Below, piece by piece: positions 26,433 to 38,923 of a DNA stretch of 64,000 nt (positions are counted from its first letter, which is position 1; each line of letters starts with the position of its first letter). The stretch lies in assembly GCA_036937835.1 (NCBI GenBank), contig CM072874.1, positions 14,336,001 through 14,400,000 on the forward strand, read 5' to 3'. Both the position numbers and the translations under genes were made by a program. The notes under the pieces are model-generated. The model made no database searches. It worked only from the letters and a program-made list of their open reading frames with translations, and was not told where the DNA came from. The DNA is from Pampus argenteus. Taxonomy: Eukaryota; Chordata; Actinopteri; Scombriformes; Stromateidae.

Positions 26433-26650
26433 AAAAGCATTTCCATTTTGCTGAAACAAAGATTTATTGGATATTAGCATAAAAAAATAAAGTTGAACTC
26501 TTCCAGGCTGAAACCGTATTCAATAAATGTTGTTTTTCTGGATGAAGGGCTTTTACAAAGATTATCTGTGTTATTCTTGGTAACTGTTGCAAATAAACAT
26601 GGCTTCCATCATGTTTATGACGATTATGTTGTACATACAATACTCATATT

Positions 26651-26676
26651 ACACACAAACACACACACACACACAC
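26651..26676. repeat. (AC)n microsatellite
   Basis: AC units with one AA interruption. Further imperfect CA/GC dinucleotides follow to about 26770. Confidence 0.9.
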
Positions 26677-27592
26677 TATACGTATAGATAGACTGCACAG
26701 TACACATACACACAGACACTTCAAAGTTTCTCTTGCGCGCACAGGCATGCACACGCATGCACGCACACACTTGGTAACTCTGCCAGGAGGCTTCGAGCCG
26801 CTCCATCCTCCTGTATAGCTTTATTTGTTTTGTCATGAAAGCAAATTTTTGAAAATTGACACTTGCCGTAACGAGCATCTGTTTTCACCATCTGTGGATC
26901 TATGCAAATGAAGCCAATGAATATTCAGACAGGACTCAGTTTAGAGGCACAAGTCCTCAGGCTTGCTTACAGTTGGTGGAGAGAATCATGTGGACCAGCG
27001 GGACGAGGTGGGGGAGGAAGTAAATCTTCGAACCCCAGCTCTCCATTTCCCCATCCTTTCTTTTTCAGTTTAAGCGGACATATGCTAAATGAAAGCTCTG
27101 CTAATTTGGAACAATTTATGAGCAGACGTGCAGATGTGTCTGCTTTGTTCATCCACTCCCAGGGACATTTGATCTACCTGTTCTGAGTGCACAAAACTGT
27201 TTTCCTGTTTCCTGCCAGTATGTTCTGCCACTCCTCTTTACTCTCCTCATCATCTCCCCTTTATCTCTTTACTCTCCAACGGTCCTCTCCTTTTCTCGTC
27301 TTTCCTCCTGCTTCCTTGACTGTCTATGTTCATTTTCTCTCAGTTGCCTCCTGTCTCCCTCTGCATTCTGCTGTTTCACTTGTTGTTTTTTTACGTCCAT
27401 TTACTGTTTCCAATGTTTTTCTTACCTCTCATTCTCTCTCTCCGTCTCTCTTCATCTTAACCTCCCACTTCATTTCCATTTTCCGGCTCTCCTCCTCTCT
27501 TCACTTTCTCCCTACAGCGAGGGCATTCTATGAATAATTCAAATGCATTGCAGGATGATAATGGGAAATTAGAGGTGAGACTGTGCGTAGCT

Positions 27593-27617
27593 TGTGTGTG
27601 TGTGTGTGTGTGTGTGT
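27593..27617. repeat. (TG)n microsatellite
   Basis: Twelve TG units. Confidence 0.95.
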
Positions 27618-29534
27618 AAGATTAGTTGATTCATTCCAGCCAGGAGGCAACTGTAAAGGGCTCTTTATCCATATAAATTATGTCAATAAAGTGACACTTC
27701 TGTTTAAAGTTGCAACGTGAAGACGAGTGACAGCCAATTTAGTCGTCTCAGGATGATGGAGTAATGATTAACGTTCAGTTGTTATGTCAACATTATTGCT
27801 GCCCGCCATTAGGACTATCAGTCAAAGCTGGTTTTTGAGGAAGTTTAACTGTTTTCTGGTGCCAGTAGCAATTTTATCTGACGGACCGCATTAAGATTGA
27901 CATTTCACTTCATGACATGGACTAAGGACAGCTCACTTCATACTGTATATGTACCATAAATATTAAGTCACAAATACAGTAAGAAATTGGAGTTGTGTTC
28001 AGTGTCATTCTGTGCTCGCATATTTAAAGTACTACTTTCCCCAAAAGTGCTGACTTAATTGGTGATGTCAAATGCAGGGCCCTTCAATACCAAAAAAAAT
28101 ATGTTTTGGGATGCTGCATTGCTCATATGAATTAAAGAACCAAAAAAATGACCAATTTTAAACTCTCTTAAACTCATAAATTCATAAACTCAAAATATGT
28201 CTGTTATATAAATAAAACTTTTCCACTTCTGTAGATAAATGTTTTGGGGTTTTTTTGCAGATGACACCAATCTTGACTTATGGCCAATTCAGAGGTTTTT
28301 CTATTATTTACCCTGCAACATTTCACCTTTTAAAAAAAAAAAAATCAATAGCATAAAAACATCACAGTAAAACTCTACAACTTCTAAACTTTTGCTGCTT
28401 TATGCTTTTTTTTATGGCCAGAAAGCTCAATCCAGCCAGGACCTTGTTGGTCTGGTACGACTGAAAGAACTCACTTCATGTAATTAAAAAGTGAGAAGAA
28501 AAATAGGGCGAAAACGCAAATAGCCTGCCAATAATGTGACTCCATCAAAGTTATTATTAAACAGTTAAACTTTTTTTTTTCATATGCATATTTGTAATAC
28601 ATATATTTTGATCCAATTTTTCAGTTTATTCAAAATATTTCTATAAAACTGAAAACATTGATCTCTACCTATTAAGGAATGTACTGTGATTAAATGTCTG
28701 TATCTGGGATTTAATCAGATTCACAGTGTTCTGTGTCTATATATCCTCCTGGCTCTGTCTCTCTCTGTCAGCAACTGAATCTAAAACAACCTTATCCGCA
28801 TGGCCAAAGACTTTGTCTTGCTTTACTGCTCCTTTTGTTGTTTTGTTGTTTACTGGATACCTGGAACATGAAGTGAATTGAAGCAGTGAGTGTGAAACAT
28901 TTTGTTTTGTTGCATGTATGCAAGTCCCATCACCGTGCAACCCTGTCCCAAAACTGAGAAGAGCAATCTATTTTTTGTTAGATCGTATGCGTCCAGGTCC
29001 CATCTCTGGCCCTGTTTACATCTGGCATTAACATGTGTCTTGATTGATTGGATCATAAGTGGAAAGCTCTAAGTACAGGTGTGAATGCAGGTGTTTGAGG
29101 ACACTTGTTTGATATCAGGATAAATAAATGCATTTTCCATTGTTCTGGGAATTACTCCACTCCCTGTTTTTCCCCATTAGTCTAACCTCCCACAGACCTG
29201 CTCCTCCCACCAGTTAAAAACACATTTGGTCTCTGCAAAAGGAAATTATGTACATTTGCATTATTTGCATATATATAAAGCAGGGAAGTGAGATCCGATA
29301 ACACGTGGTCACTATAGATGCATGTTAATGTCAGGTGTGAACATGTCCTCTGTGCTACCCTGCTCCTGCATTACCCCCTGCACCCAGAGGTGACAGAAGA
29401 AAGTATCTCTATCTCTTTTCACTCTCTGAATGGAAGATAAGTTTACACTATTGGCTGCTTTTGAGTGCTGCTGCTGTAGGCAAGCTCATTCTCGCTCCTT
29501 CGGGGCTTCATTTAACTAACTTATAGTCTAAGTC

Positions 29535-29572
29535 GAGCAAATCCATCCAGCTGGAGGTAGATGGATTTGCTC
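29535..29572. repeat. Perfect 13-bp inverted repeat (hairpin)
   Basis: GAGCAAATCCATC at 29535-29547 and its exact reverse complement at 29560-29572 flank a 12-nt spacer. The stem is too short for a canonical microRNA precursor. A partial third copy, GATGGATCTG, follows directly. Function is unknown. Confidence 0.85.
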
Positions 29573-30974
29573 AGATGGATCTGTCAGCTGAACACAGGCC
29601 TCTATCCTGCTGAATCCCAGGGCAGCGGCAGCTCTGACAGAGAGGGACTGTCGCAGAGAAACTGACCAGGGGGCCTTTGTGACACTGAAAGGCATCTTCT
29701 CTCCCTCTCTCATCATGTGGCTAAAGATGAGGTGGAAATGAAAATTAAAGACATCAGTAGAAGACGTTTTCTCTATTGTTGGAAAAAATATCCAAACGCC
29801 GCCGTCTGGTGAATTGATTAATTCACACTGGGCTGAAATTAACATCTAATGTAATTATTCAGTCATTTTAGCTTCAGAAATGACACTGACACCAGAAACG
29901 TAAAGTTTCATATCGGTTTTTTCAGAAATGAATTTGGCTTTAAACCACTGTTAAAAGTTTGACTGTATATAACTTCAGGCAGTTTTATATATTCACTGTG
30001 AATGTGCTTTATGAAGCATGAAAGTGACATAACACCAATCATGTGCAAGAAAATATCTAAGATACACATCGTGTACGTGTGACGTCCTTGGTTTTGGACC
30101 CTTGCTGCACGTGCCACCTCTCACACATTGTCCTTGCCTGCTGTTATACTGTTACTGCTATTAAAAAAAAACCTTTAAGGGGTAACCAGACACAAAAACA
30201 CACATTACAGACACCAGGTTCCTCTGAACTTCACATCTGATGTAAATTTGGGATTTATTTAGTGAGTCAATACTCTAGAAACACGACCAATGTTTAGTGT
30301 TTTTTGTGTATTAATAATATATTACTGGTGTCATTGAGACTTGACTGTCATGATTTCATTTGTTTTGGTGCTTGAATCAGATGCAATCACAACACTGTGG
30401 AGTGCAGTTCATGATGTCATACTCAAAAGCAGATAGCTGTGGATTCGGAGTTGTTTCAGACTCCTCAGCTCAAACACATTACTATGTGAAGTGATACTTC
30501 ACAGGAAATGGATCGCAAATAATTTCTGCATACTCCACACTACATATGAAAGAGACACACTTAAAACAAGTCACGCACACGCTCATTTTCCAATCTCATC
30601 TCTTTTATAACCAAACTAATGAGAAAAGCAAAGTTGGGGAATGAATGCTAAGGTATGTCAAAGCAGGATATTTACCATGGCACACTCTCTATGTCTTTAT
30701 ACTATTAATGATGTGATTAATAATAATAATGTCAAAATAACGTCAAATAAAATCATTTAGCTCAAGCTGTTGTGTGCAGAGTTACTCACTCACAACCTTG
30801 AGCAGACACATTTCTGTCACAGGTAAAATGAACATCAGCCAAAACTCAACGGTTGTCTCAGTATGATGACATCACACAGAAGCAGGTGAGACATATGTCA
30901 GGATACAAACAATACATTTCTTTAATATCCAAAAAGCTGCAGAAACACTGTAAGCTAAGATATTTATTTATTTG

Positions 30975-30992
30975 TTATTATTATTATTATTA
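30975..30992. repeat. (TTA)n microsatellite
   Basis: Six TTA units. Confidence 0.85.
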
Positions 30993-31099
30993 TGTTTGTA
31001 TTCCAACATTTAGTCCTCCTGGTGTGTTTAGACTTAAGTGTAATATGTAAGGTGCTATAAACCTACTTTCTACTACTTTCAATAAAGCTGTATGAAATA

Positions 31100-31121
31100 A
31101 AAAATAAATAAATAAATAAAA
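31100..31121. repeat. (AAAT)n microsatellite
   Basis: Five AAAT units. Confidence 0.85.
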
Positions 31122-31256
31122 ACATCTGTCAGGATACAGGGCAAGGAGAACACACACACACACACGTCCTTAGAGGTTGAGGCCCTCAGGTGATGGAAAG
31201 AAAGCAACACCTCCTACTACACTGTCTCACAGCCAGAGCCTCATCCATTCTGGCAT

Positions 31257-31280
31257 ACACACACACACACACACACACAC
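31257..31280. repeat. (AC)n microsatellite
   Basis: Twelve perfect AC units. Confidence 0.95.
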
Positions 31281-32139
31281 TTTCTGTGTTTCTCACTGTC
31301 CTTCTCTCACATCCACTTTGTGTCCTCTGGGGAAAGGGGTTCCTATACGACACCCATAACAACCTCTGGATGAGCCTTTCAGGCTTCCATATCTACCTCT
31401 GTCCCATAAATCAGAGAGCCGCGAGTCACCACAGGCCTCCTGGCTGCACTCGTAAAGAAACCTGGCAGCGCTGCCTCATCACCACAGTCACAGAGCTGCA
31501 CATGCGGCTAGCATTTAAAATCCCAGTTCTTACATCTGCAACACTGCGATGTCGCCTGCACTGCTGTCATAAACACATGATGGTTTAACTGCATAAAAAG
31601 ATGCCAGAAGGACATTTTAGAAACAGATTAAAACATACATTTCAAATTCTTTGTCAACGGTAAGATGAGTGAGAAAAAGTATGAGATAAAATGTGTGAGA
31701 TAAAGTATGTTTGAATGTAAGAAGAAAATCAATTAAACAACATAAGTAATCAACACAATTCATGCCTGTCAATATGATAACTTTAAGGTTTCATTGCTTA
31801 TTTTACATTTTGATTTTGTAGTTGGAGTGACCCAGTTTTACGCCACGAGAATCAGAAACTTAATGTGATTTCATTTTTATCAATAATCAATGAAAAGGAA
31901 GAAGAAACCTCTCCCATGATATTCACTGGTTTTTGGTTTTTTTTATGCTAGGGCAGAGATTTCTTTTTTCTTCCTTCTTTTCAGGAGGGAAAGACAGTCA
32001 GCTGCATGAGTCCCATCCCTTATTTAATATCCTACTGAACTACACAGGAAGACAAACGATATAAAATGATGAGCTCTCATAGTGTCACTCAGACTGCATA
32101 CATTAAAACCTGACTTCTGTGAGAGAGGAGAGCAGAGAA

Positions 32140-32152
32140 GGGGGGGGGGGGG
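32140..32152. repeat. G13 homopolymer
   Basis: Thirteen consecutive G after a GA-rich lead-in. Confidence 0.9.
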
Positions 32153-33509
32153 ATGAACACACACCGAGATATCAATCATTTCTCGGTACTACAATCATTG
32201 CAATTCAAATTTACAGTGATTCTCCTGTGTGCCGATCACCCTTCAGTGTTCATGTAGCTAATATATCAAAATGCATCGAGACCTCTGAGCTCGCTGTGGG
32301 GACAGGTGATAGAAACCACCAAATACTGAATTCAGTCATATATCTCTCTCTTCTATAGTCATTATTAAAACCACCACACAAGGATATTTCTGCACTGGAA
32401 AAAAAATATGGATATTCATGCATCACTGCATCTGCCAGAGCAGAGCTCATCAAAATGTGTCAGTAATTAATCTAATAAGATAAAACATGGTTTTAGTGGA
32501 CAGTACATTAGTCTTTCCACATCTTTTTTTTTTTTCTTTTTCAAGCACTGGCGAGTGGGCCTGGTAATTACTATTCAGATGGATATTATTCATCATTTCA
32601 AATCTTTAAAGCTTTTAGATGAATTTAGATAAGGAGACCTCTGTGAAACTGCTATCAAATGCTGTCATGCCTGACAGGGATGCAATACAATATAAAAGAA
32701 AGAAAAAAAAAGAAAAACAAATCTTGACAACTAATTTACTGGTACTGACTGTACTTTAGCAATTTAAAACATCAGCCACGACCGACCTGTCATGTCTCAA
32801 AAGAAAAACATAACTTCAGTTGGAATTTTCACTACAAAGAATAATGTAGGTCTTTTTTTTATGGTCTCGTGTTTAATAATTAAACAAAACAATTCGGAGA
32901 TGCATTAAAAATCTGTAGAAAAAAAATATATGAATCTTAACGACTCATCACTTGACAAATCTTTTGCAGTGTAGTGTCACTTGAACAGGGGTAGACTGCA
33001 TGTGTCATAGACTTCATATTTTTAATGACGCAAACATCATTAGCACTTCGAGGTGTTTAAATAGAAAGCTTTGCCCGGGGCATCCAATGAAATTAGACAA
33101 ATATCCGCAGTCAGCCCCTGAAGGTATTCCTTCTTTCGTTCTTTAATAATTCTTTTTGCTCCTTTTACCACTTTGTCTTTCATCCTACCGTTTCACTGTA
33201 AAATATCAATTAAAACAAGTGAAATAAGAGTTTTCATCATTAATTTAATGTAAAAAGATAACTGTTGTTAACCGCCTTGTGAATTACTTAAGACTACTTT
33301 AAAAATAATACTAAATCAGTTTTTGTTTGTTTGTTTATGTAAGAGGACAAACACATTGTTGGTGTTCTCTTTACAGAATTGGATGATGATAAGAAATGTC
33401 TTCACAGAAGACATTGGACATTAGCATAGCACGGTGTTGGGATTAAACTTTTCTTCTTCAGAAAGTCTTCTTTCTTACCGATACTTTATAATTCATGTTA
33501 TTATGAGTC

Positions 33510-33534
33510 ATTGTTATTTTTCAAAAATAACAAT
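33510..33534. repeat. Perfect 25-bp palindrome
   Basis: Twelve-base arms, starting ATTGTTATTTTT, pair exactly around a single central C. No terminator-like role is inferred in a eukaryote. Confidence 0.85.
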
Positions 33535-35035
33535 AAAAACAATTAGAAACCCTGATGAAGGTTAACATCCATTTCACCTCCTACCCACACACATTGAATA
33601 TAATTGGGAGTAGCATCAAGTGTGTTGGCCTTGTGTATGTGGTTGCTTGATAATGGCTCCCACCTTGGCAACAAAAGCTGTAAAGACTATCAAATGAAGG
33701 GCTGACCCTGAAAACTAAGACAATGTAACTGGAAATGGAAACTGATTAGAACACTTCTCAATGTCACTAAATAGTTGCTAATTCCACGAATTCACGTCTC
33801 ACTTATTTATATTTACTGTGGGAGTCCAGCACATCCATTACTACAGGTCAAGGCACTATGCCGGGAAAGAGATTAACTCCGGGCAATTAGAGAAGTGAAA
33901 TTCCCTGCTAATGTTTATTATCCTGCCCTCAGTCTTGTTCTGGGGGCCAGCAAGTGAAATATGCATGTACGTTCAATATTTAACATAGGAACATCAAAGT
34001 GGGCCATAGCCCCAGCACAAGGAAAAAAATGAAGAAAAATGAGGCAACTCTGCGCAGTGTTACGAGCAGACGTTACTCATGGGGGAGCCACAAATCTGCA
34101 GTTTCCTAGACATTTGTTGTTACCGTGTCAATCTTACAAATATCTGGGAATCATACATACATAAACAAACATGGACAACTCTTCTGAGGGTAAATTTTGT
34201 AATAATAATGATAATGATAATGAAATAGATGAGCTGGAGGTGAATACTTGTTTCCTCTAGCATTATGGCTATACAACAAGTCTTCAAATTGTCATCCATG
34301 TTTTTAAGTTAGTTTCGTAGTGAGTTAGCTCCACTTGACCAGTGAGAGTTGACTGGTAATGTAGCAAAATTACTGTTGCTATGGTTACTACCTTTTGCAC
34401 TGATTTGTGTCTGACGCTTTAATCAGACATTTTCCATGGCCAGGATATAAGCCCTAAATTATATCCCTGATTAAGACTTTCACAATGCATTGTTGGCTAA
34501 TTTAAGTCCATTATACGTGGAATAATAATTCTCATTAGACATTCAGATAAAACTGATTATCTAAATCAGGTGTGTTCATCAGCATCCGGCTAAACACACC
34601 AATCACATCTTCAGATTGAGGCTTCTTCTGATTGATGTCTAAACTATGCCATGTCCCCAGGTCGTTTTCATAGACACACTCATAGACACCTACACACAGG
34701 AAATAGCTAAATCTCTTCTGTGTGTGTGCCTAAAGTATCGACATTGAATATTTGTTTTCATTGACACATTTCTTCTGTTTCTGTTGTTAGACAACTATGA
34801 ATTACTGATCAAATCATGGATCATTAATACGAACCAACCATCCTTCTGAATAAGCTGCTGCACTGAGGTGCGCATAAAAATCACTATTTTTTAATTGTGA
34901 CATTGTGTTAACACACAGCTCCCGAATCTCACAGCAAACATATTATGATTTATAGAGAAGCTCGATTTTTAAGCAAGGAACAAGGCAGTTTTAGTTCAGA
35001 TGGAGTTGATGTGCAGACTACGGATGTGGAGAGAT

Positions 35036-35038
<3 letters not shown>

Positions 35039-35085
<47 letters not shown>
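35039..35085. repeat. (AT)23 microsatellite
   Basis: Forty-seven uninterrupted alternating A/T bases. It is fully self-complementary and cruciform-prone. Confidence 0.97.
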
Positions 35086-35086
<1 letters not shown>

Positions 35087-35183
35087 GAAGAGCATGAATT
35101 CAGGAGCACCGAGAACCACTGATGTAAAGTCTGCATGAAATGTAGTAAATTAGATCAAAAATACAAAACACCAGCATGGTCAT

Positions 35184-35552
35184 TTTAAAGAGACATGTTT
35201 CTCAGCATCACCACCAAAACACTAGAAGAAGTCACAATAAACTAAAAAGAGCCAACTTTCACAAAACGTACTGCCACTATGTTTCCTCTGGCAGCCATTT
35301 CTCTAGGGTTCACTCTTAACAGTTACCATTGTTAGTTGGTTGACACACCCTGCAGAAGAGGGGGTGAGGCGGGCGGGACAGGCGCTCCAACCAGCCGTTC
35401 TGAACAGGGCTGTTTAGACAGGATGAGAAAGCTGCTGCAATGCTTGATCCTTGTGGTATGTTGACCAAAACATGTCAGATACGTTTTATTATTAAGCCTC
35501 CAGGGAACTGTGATAACTTGCGGGAAATTGGGTATAATATGGCCTCTTTAAA
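35184..35552. mobile_element. Short non-autonomous DNA element with TTTAAAGAG termini
   Basis: The left end reads TTTAAAGAGACAT. The right end, reverse-complemented, reads TTTAAAGAGGCCAT, so nine terminal bases are inverted repeats over 369 bp. The TTTAAA at each edge may include a TTAA target duplication, as for piggyBac- or Kolobok-type elements. The interior has a GGGACAGGCGCTCC block and ends with GGGTATAATATGGCC, which I associate with common fish repeats. There is no coding capacity. The superfamily is uncertain. Confidence 0.5.
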
Positions 35553-35710
35553 TTAATCAAGCATACATGTTTCAGCAGTCTTTTTCACAGCAGACATGTT
35601 GACGTGTCATTACAGGAAAAGCACCGGTGGAAGTAGTAACACTGATGATGATTCACTTCCATTTAAGCGTGTCAGTAAGTTGTGCCAGTGAACCAGAATG
35701 CCATTATACC

Positions 35711-35730
35711 ATCATCATCATCATCATCAT
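35711..35730. repeat. (ATC)n microsatellite
   Basis: Six to seven ATC units. Confidence 0.9.
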
Positions 35731-36240
35731 TAGGACCACCTGTGTGTGGAAAGTTGTAGGCTTTGTTCAGAACACGAGCAAAATCGGATTTGTTTCTCAA
35801 ATCATATCCTTAAGACAGACTGGTATTTGCAAGTGATCAGATCAGATTTGTGTGTCCAGACTTTACCAACCTCTCTGCATGGGCTGCTGTTGTCAGTAAC
35901 TGCATACATTGGTGATGCAGTTTTGTATGAAAATGTGCTACACAAATAAACTTAATGTAGCTTTCATTTATTCAAAATCAGCATATCATGTAAAGTCAAT
36001 CACTTTTTTTTTCTTTTTTTTGGATACATCTGTTGTAGTTAAAAAAACAACCAATACTGCTCCCACCATATAACTGGTTGAACCTTGTTCTATGATGTTG
36101 TTTATGCAACATGATGTAAGCTTTGTAAGCTTTTGCTAAATTGTAGCCATCCTATGTAAAGCATTCAGGATTTTAGCATGAGTTTTGTGGTATTACACTT
36201 AAGTGTGCCCGAGGCCCAACTTTCCAAGAGCCACTGCCAT

Positions 36241-36242
<2 letters not shown>

Positions 36243-36271
<29 letters not shown>
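36243..36271. repeat. (TG)n microsatellite
   Basis: Fourteen TG units. Confidence 0.95.
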
Positions 36272-38899
36272 CAGAGAGAAGGAGAGAGAGGTGGGATGGA
36301 AAATCCAGCAAGCACAACCTGAAACCAATTTTTTTGATTACTTGTGTTCTTGCAGCTTTTCTGCTCTGGCCTGCTCTTTCCATATGATGAAAGGCGTTTT
36401 TGAGTTTGTGTCCAACCAGGTCACAGTCAAAAATCATTCTACTGTCATGTCTGTAGGCATGCCGCTCTACATCATTTGAATTTTGGGGTGATTTATAGTG
36501 TTCAATAGGCTCAGGCAGTAGCCTACTTATTTTTAATATCTTCCTGACATTTCACTGAGGTATACAGTATGGTGATATAAGTCATTGTAGCGCCCACCCA
36601 CCTGACCCATTATGAGAGCCTCGAATTCTGTCTCATCATCCCTACATTTTAGACCTTCGAGTGCTTTTAGGTTTTCTTTCAAACTATACTTTCACGTAAG
36701 TGCATACCATCTTCGGCATGTCACATACCAATCCACAATTCCCGGGATACCTCCTCAACTGACCCTCTGTTCAGCACAGAGTTTGGCCACATGCTGTCCT
36801 GAGTCTTTCCATATTCATTCTCAGGTCACTCCTTCCGTATCTAAACCACCACCAAGTCATCTGCTAGCCAAGATAGAGATGTCTGTCTGTCTGTCTGATA
36901 ATTTGCCAGCCAGCGAATCACAACACTCCACACAAAAGATATGCAAAAAAAGTTTAAGATACATATTTGCATTTTAAAAATGGTCTTGCAGCTCCGTGAT
37001 TTTATTTTATAGTCGTGTACTGTGCTCTGTTGTCCACCTGTGCACAAAAATTTCCTTGCTCACCTGTCAGTTTAATCCCTTTAACTCTGAACTTCTTACC
37101 CACTGAAACTGATCATGTCCTATCCCCAACATGTAGGCAACATGCAGCGGTGCCCTATCTGTTCTCAGCCGTGTAAGCACACATAGCTGTTTGTGGCAGG
37201 TACCCCACGCTGTTTGCCCCCCGGAGATGGAATTACCCAGACAGCCATGGAGAACCCCAAATGAGGGAAGAGGCGAGACGTAATGCTGTTTACATCAACA
37301 CCATGCTGCTGCTGCTGCCGTTGCCTCACACGCCAGAGATTAACTTAATCTCATGTCACAACTGCAGTGGAAATGTCGCTTCCAGAAAGCTTACTCCGAC
37401 AGAGGATTTTTTTTTTTTTCTAAAAGATGGGGAAAAAAAAGAAAAATCACCTGGGAGACTGTATCCCTGTAAGGGTAAAGTGAATTCCCTCCCAAAATAA
37501 AAAAGTATGTAGATAGGGATGCTCAGAGGGTGGACTGGGTTATGCTGGGTAACTCTGCATGGTGTCTCTTTGTGTGCACCTGTCTCTCTCACTACATCTC
37601 TTTTGTTCAGCAAAGACACAGCCTCCTGTTTCCTGAATTTGCATTTAAATTTCTACATCCCAGAAGCCCACATCTGAGTCATTGGCCGCCGCCTTCTCGA
37701 GGGTACTGTCTTTCCAGGCAGAGAATAATCTAGTCACTGCTATGTAATCATACAGCATGTGTTCACTGTGCTGTCATGCTTGTTTGTCCACAATAGTGCT
37801 CTTCCCCTAAGTTTCCCTGTTTTTTCCTCCTACCTTCTTTTGCTTCTACGTTTTTCATGGTGTATTCCCCTCAGTTCCAAAACTTTTATCCCTACATTTT
37901 TTCCTATTATCAATTTTGCTTCTACCATTTTTTTTGAAGACTATTTTTCTTTCACATCAACTACCTCATATGCCCTCTTCTCTTCCTTCTTTCCGCCCTT
38001 TTCCTTACTATTTTTTAACTCTTTTATATTTTGTCACTTTTACTCTGACTCCACTGCCTTTTCAGCAAATCACCTTCTTCTGTACTTTTCTCATCTTCAC
38101 CATCATCAGTGATTTCACCTCCTTTTTAGGACCCCCTCCTGTCCCTCTTTGCCTTCACCTTGCTACACAGCTCTCCCACAGAAACAGATGAAAACACTCC
38201 TCCCATATGTCCTTTCCCACCCAGGATTTCTGCTTGCCTTTTACCAAACTCCAGGACATCGAGAGGCAACCATTTATCATGGCTGCGGAGCTCAACCACG
38301 TGGCCCGAAAGTATTGAGGCGGTCATAAATCTGAAACACAAGGGGGGCATGTTTCAGTCTGTGCAGGAAAGGGTCAGGAAACATTCAGCACCATGTTCAT
38401 CCTGACAGGACTGCAGATGGCACACAGAGTTTGGCTCAAATCCAGAGCTAATTAGTAGAATGTGATTTTTACCAAAGCATAAGCAGAAATCTGCTCTGCA
38501 TTCGTATAAAAACAGAGATGGTGAATTAAAGAATAGTTTTGCATTTTAGTTGTATTAGTTAAACCTCTATTCACACATTTTAACCCCTAGGGGGCTGAAG
38601 AAACACACAACACTTGCATATCATCTTTTAAAGTTGATATGTTGAATATGTTGCCTATTTGCACATCACGAAGATACAGAACATTAACATTCATTTGGAG
38701 TCATGTTCGTCCAATATTCACTCTTGTTTTGTTTTTGGTCTCCACCAGCATTCGATTGAAATATGTGGCTGTTTAGCTTCTATATTCTCCACTAGGTTCT
38801 TCTCTAGCTAACTTCATCTATCAGCCGTTTAGTGCTGTTTCAGGAGTTTACTAGCTTTTAAATTTTAGAGCAGCTACCTGCTGCTGATGCACACACGTG

Positions 38900-38923
38900 C
38901 ACACACACACACACACACACACA
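38900..38923. repeat. (CA)n microsatellite
   Basis: Twelve CA units, preceded by imperfect ones from 38889. Confidence 0.95.

Larger units (their letters stand above)
26178..35183. other. Non-coding stretch with microsatellites
   Basis: No exon or complete element was recognised across 9 kb. Pyrimidine-rich DNA at 27220-27510 yields a Ser/Leu-rich spurious frame. A complex stretch at 29440-29860 contains a perfect hairpin, and the stretches at 33840-34080 and 34370-34640 look non-repetitive and rich in homeodomain-type AT motifs. Confidence 0.5.

Noticed and set aside
27003..27070. Possible tRNA B box on the minus strand (GGTTCGAAG)
   Set aside because: There is no A box at the right distance and no cloverleaf.
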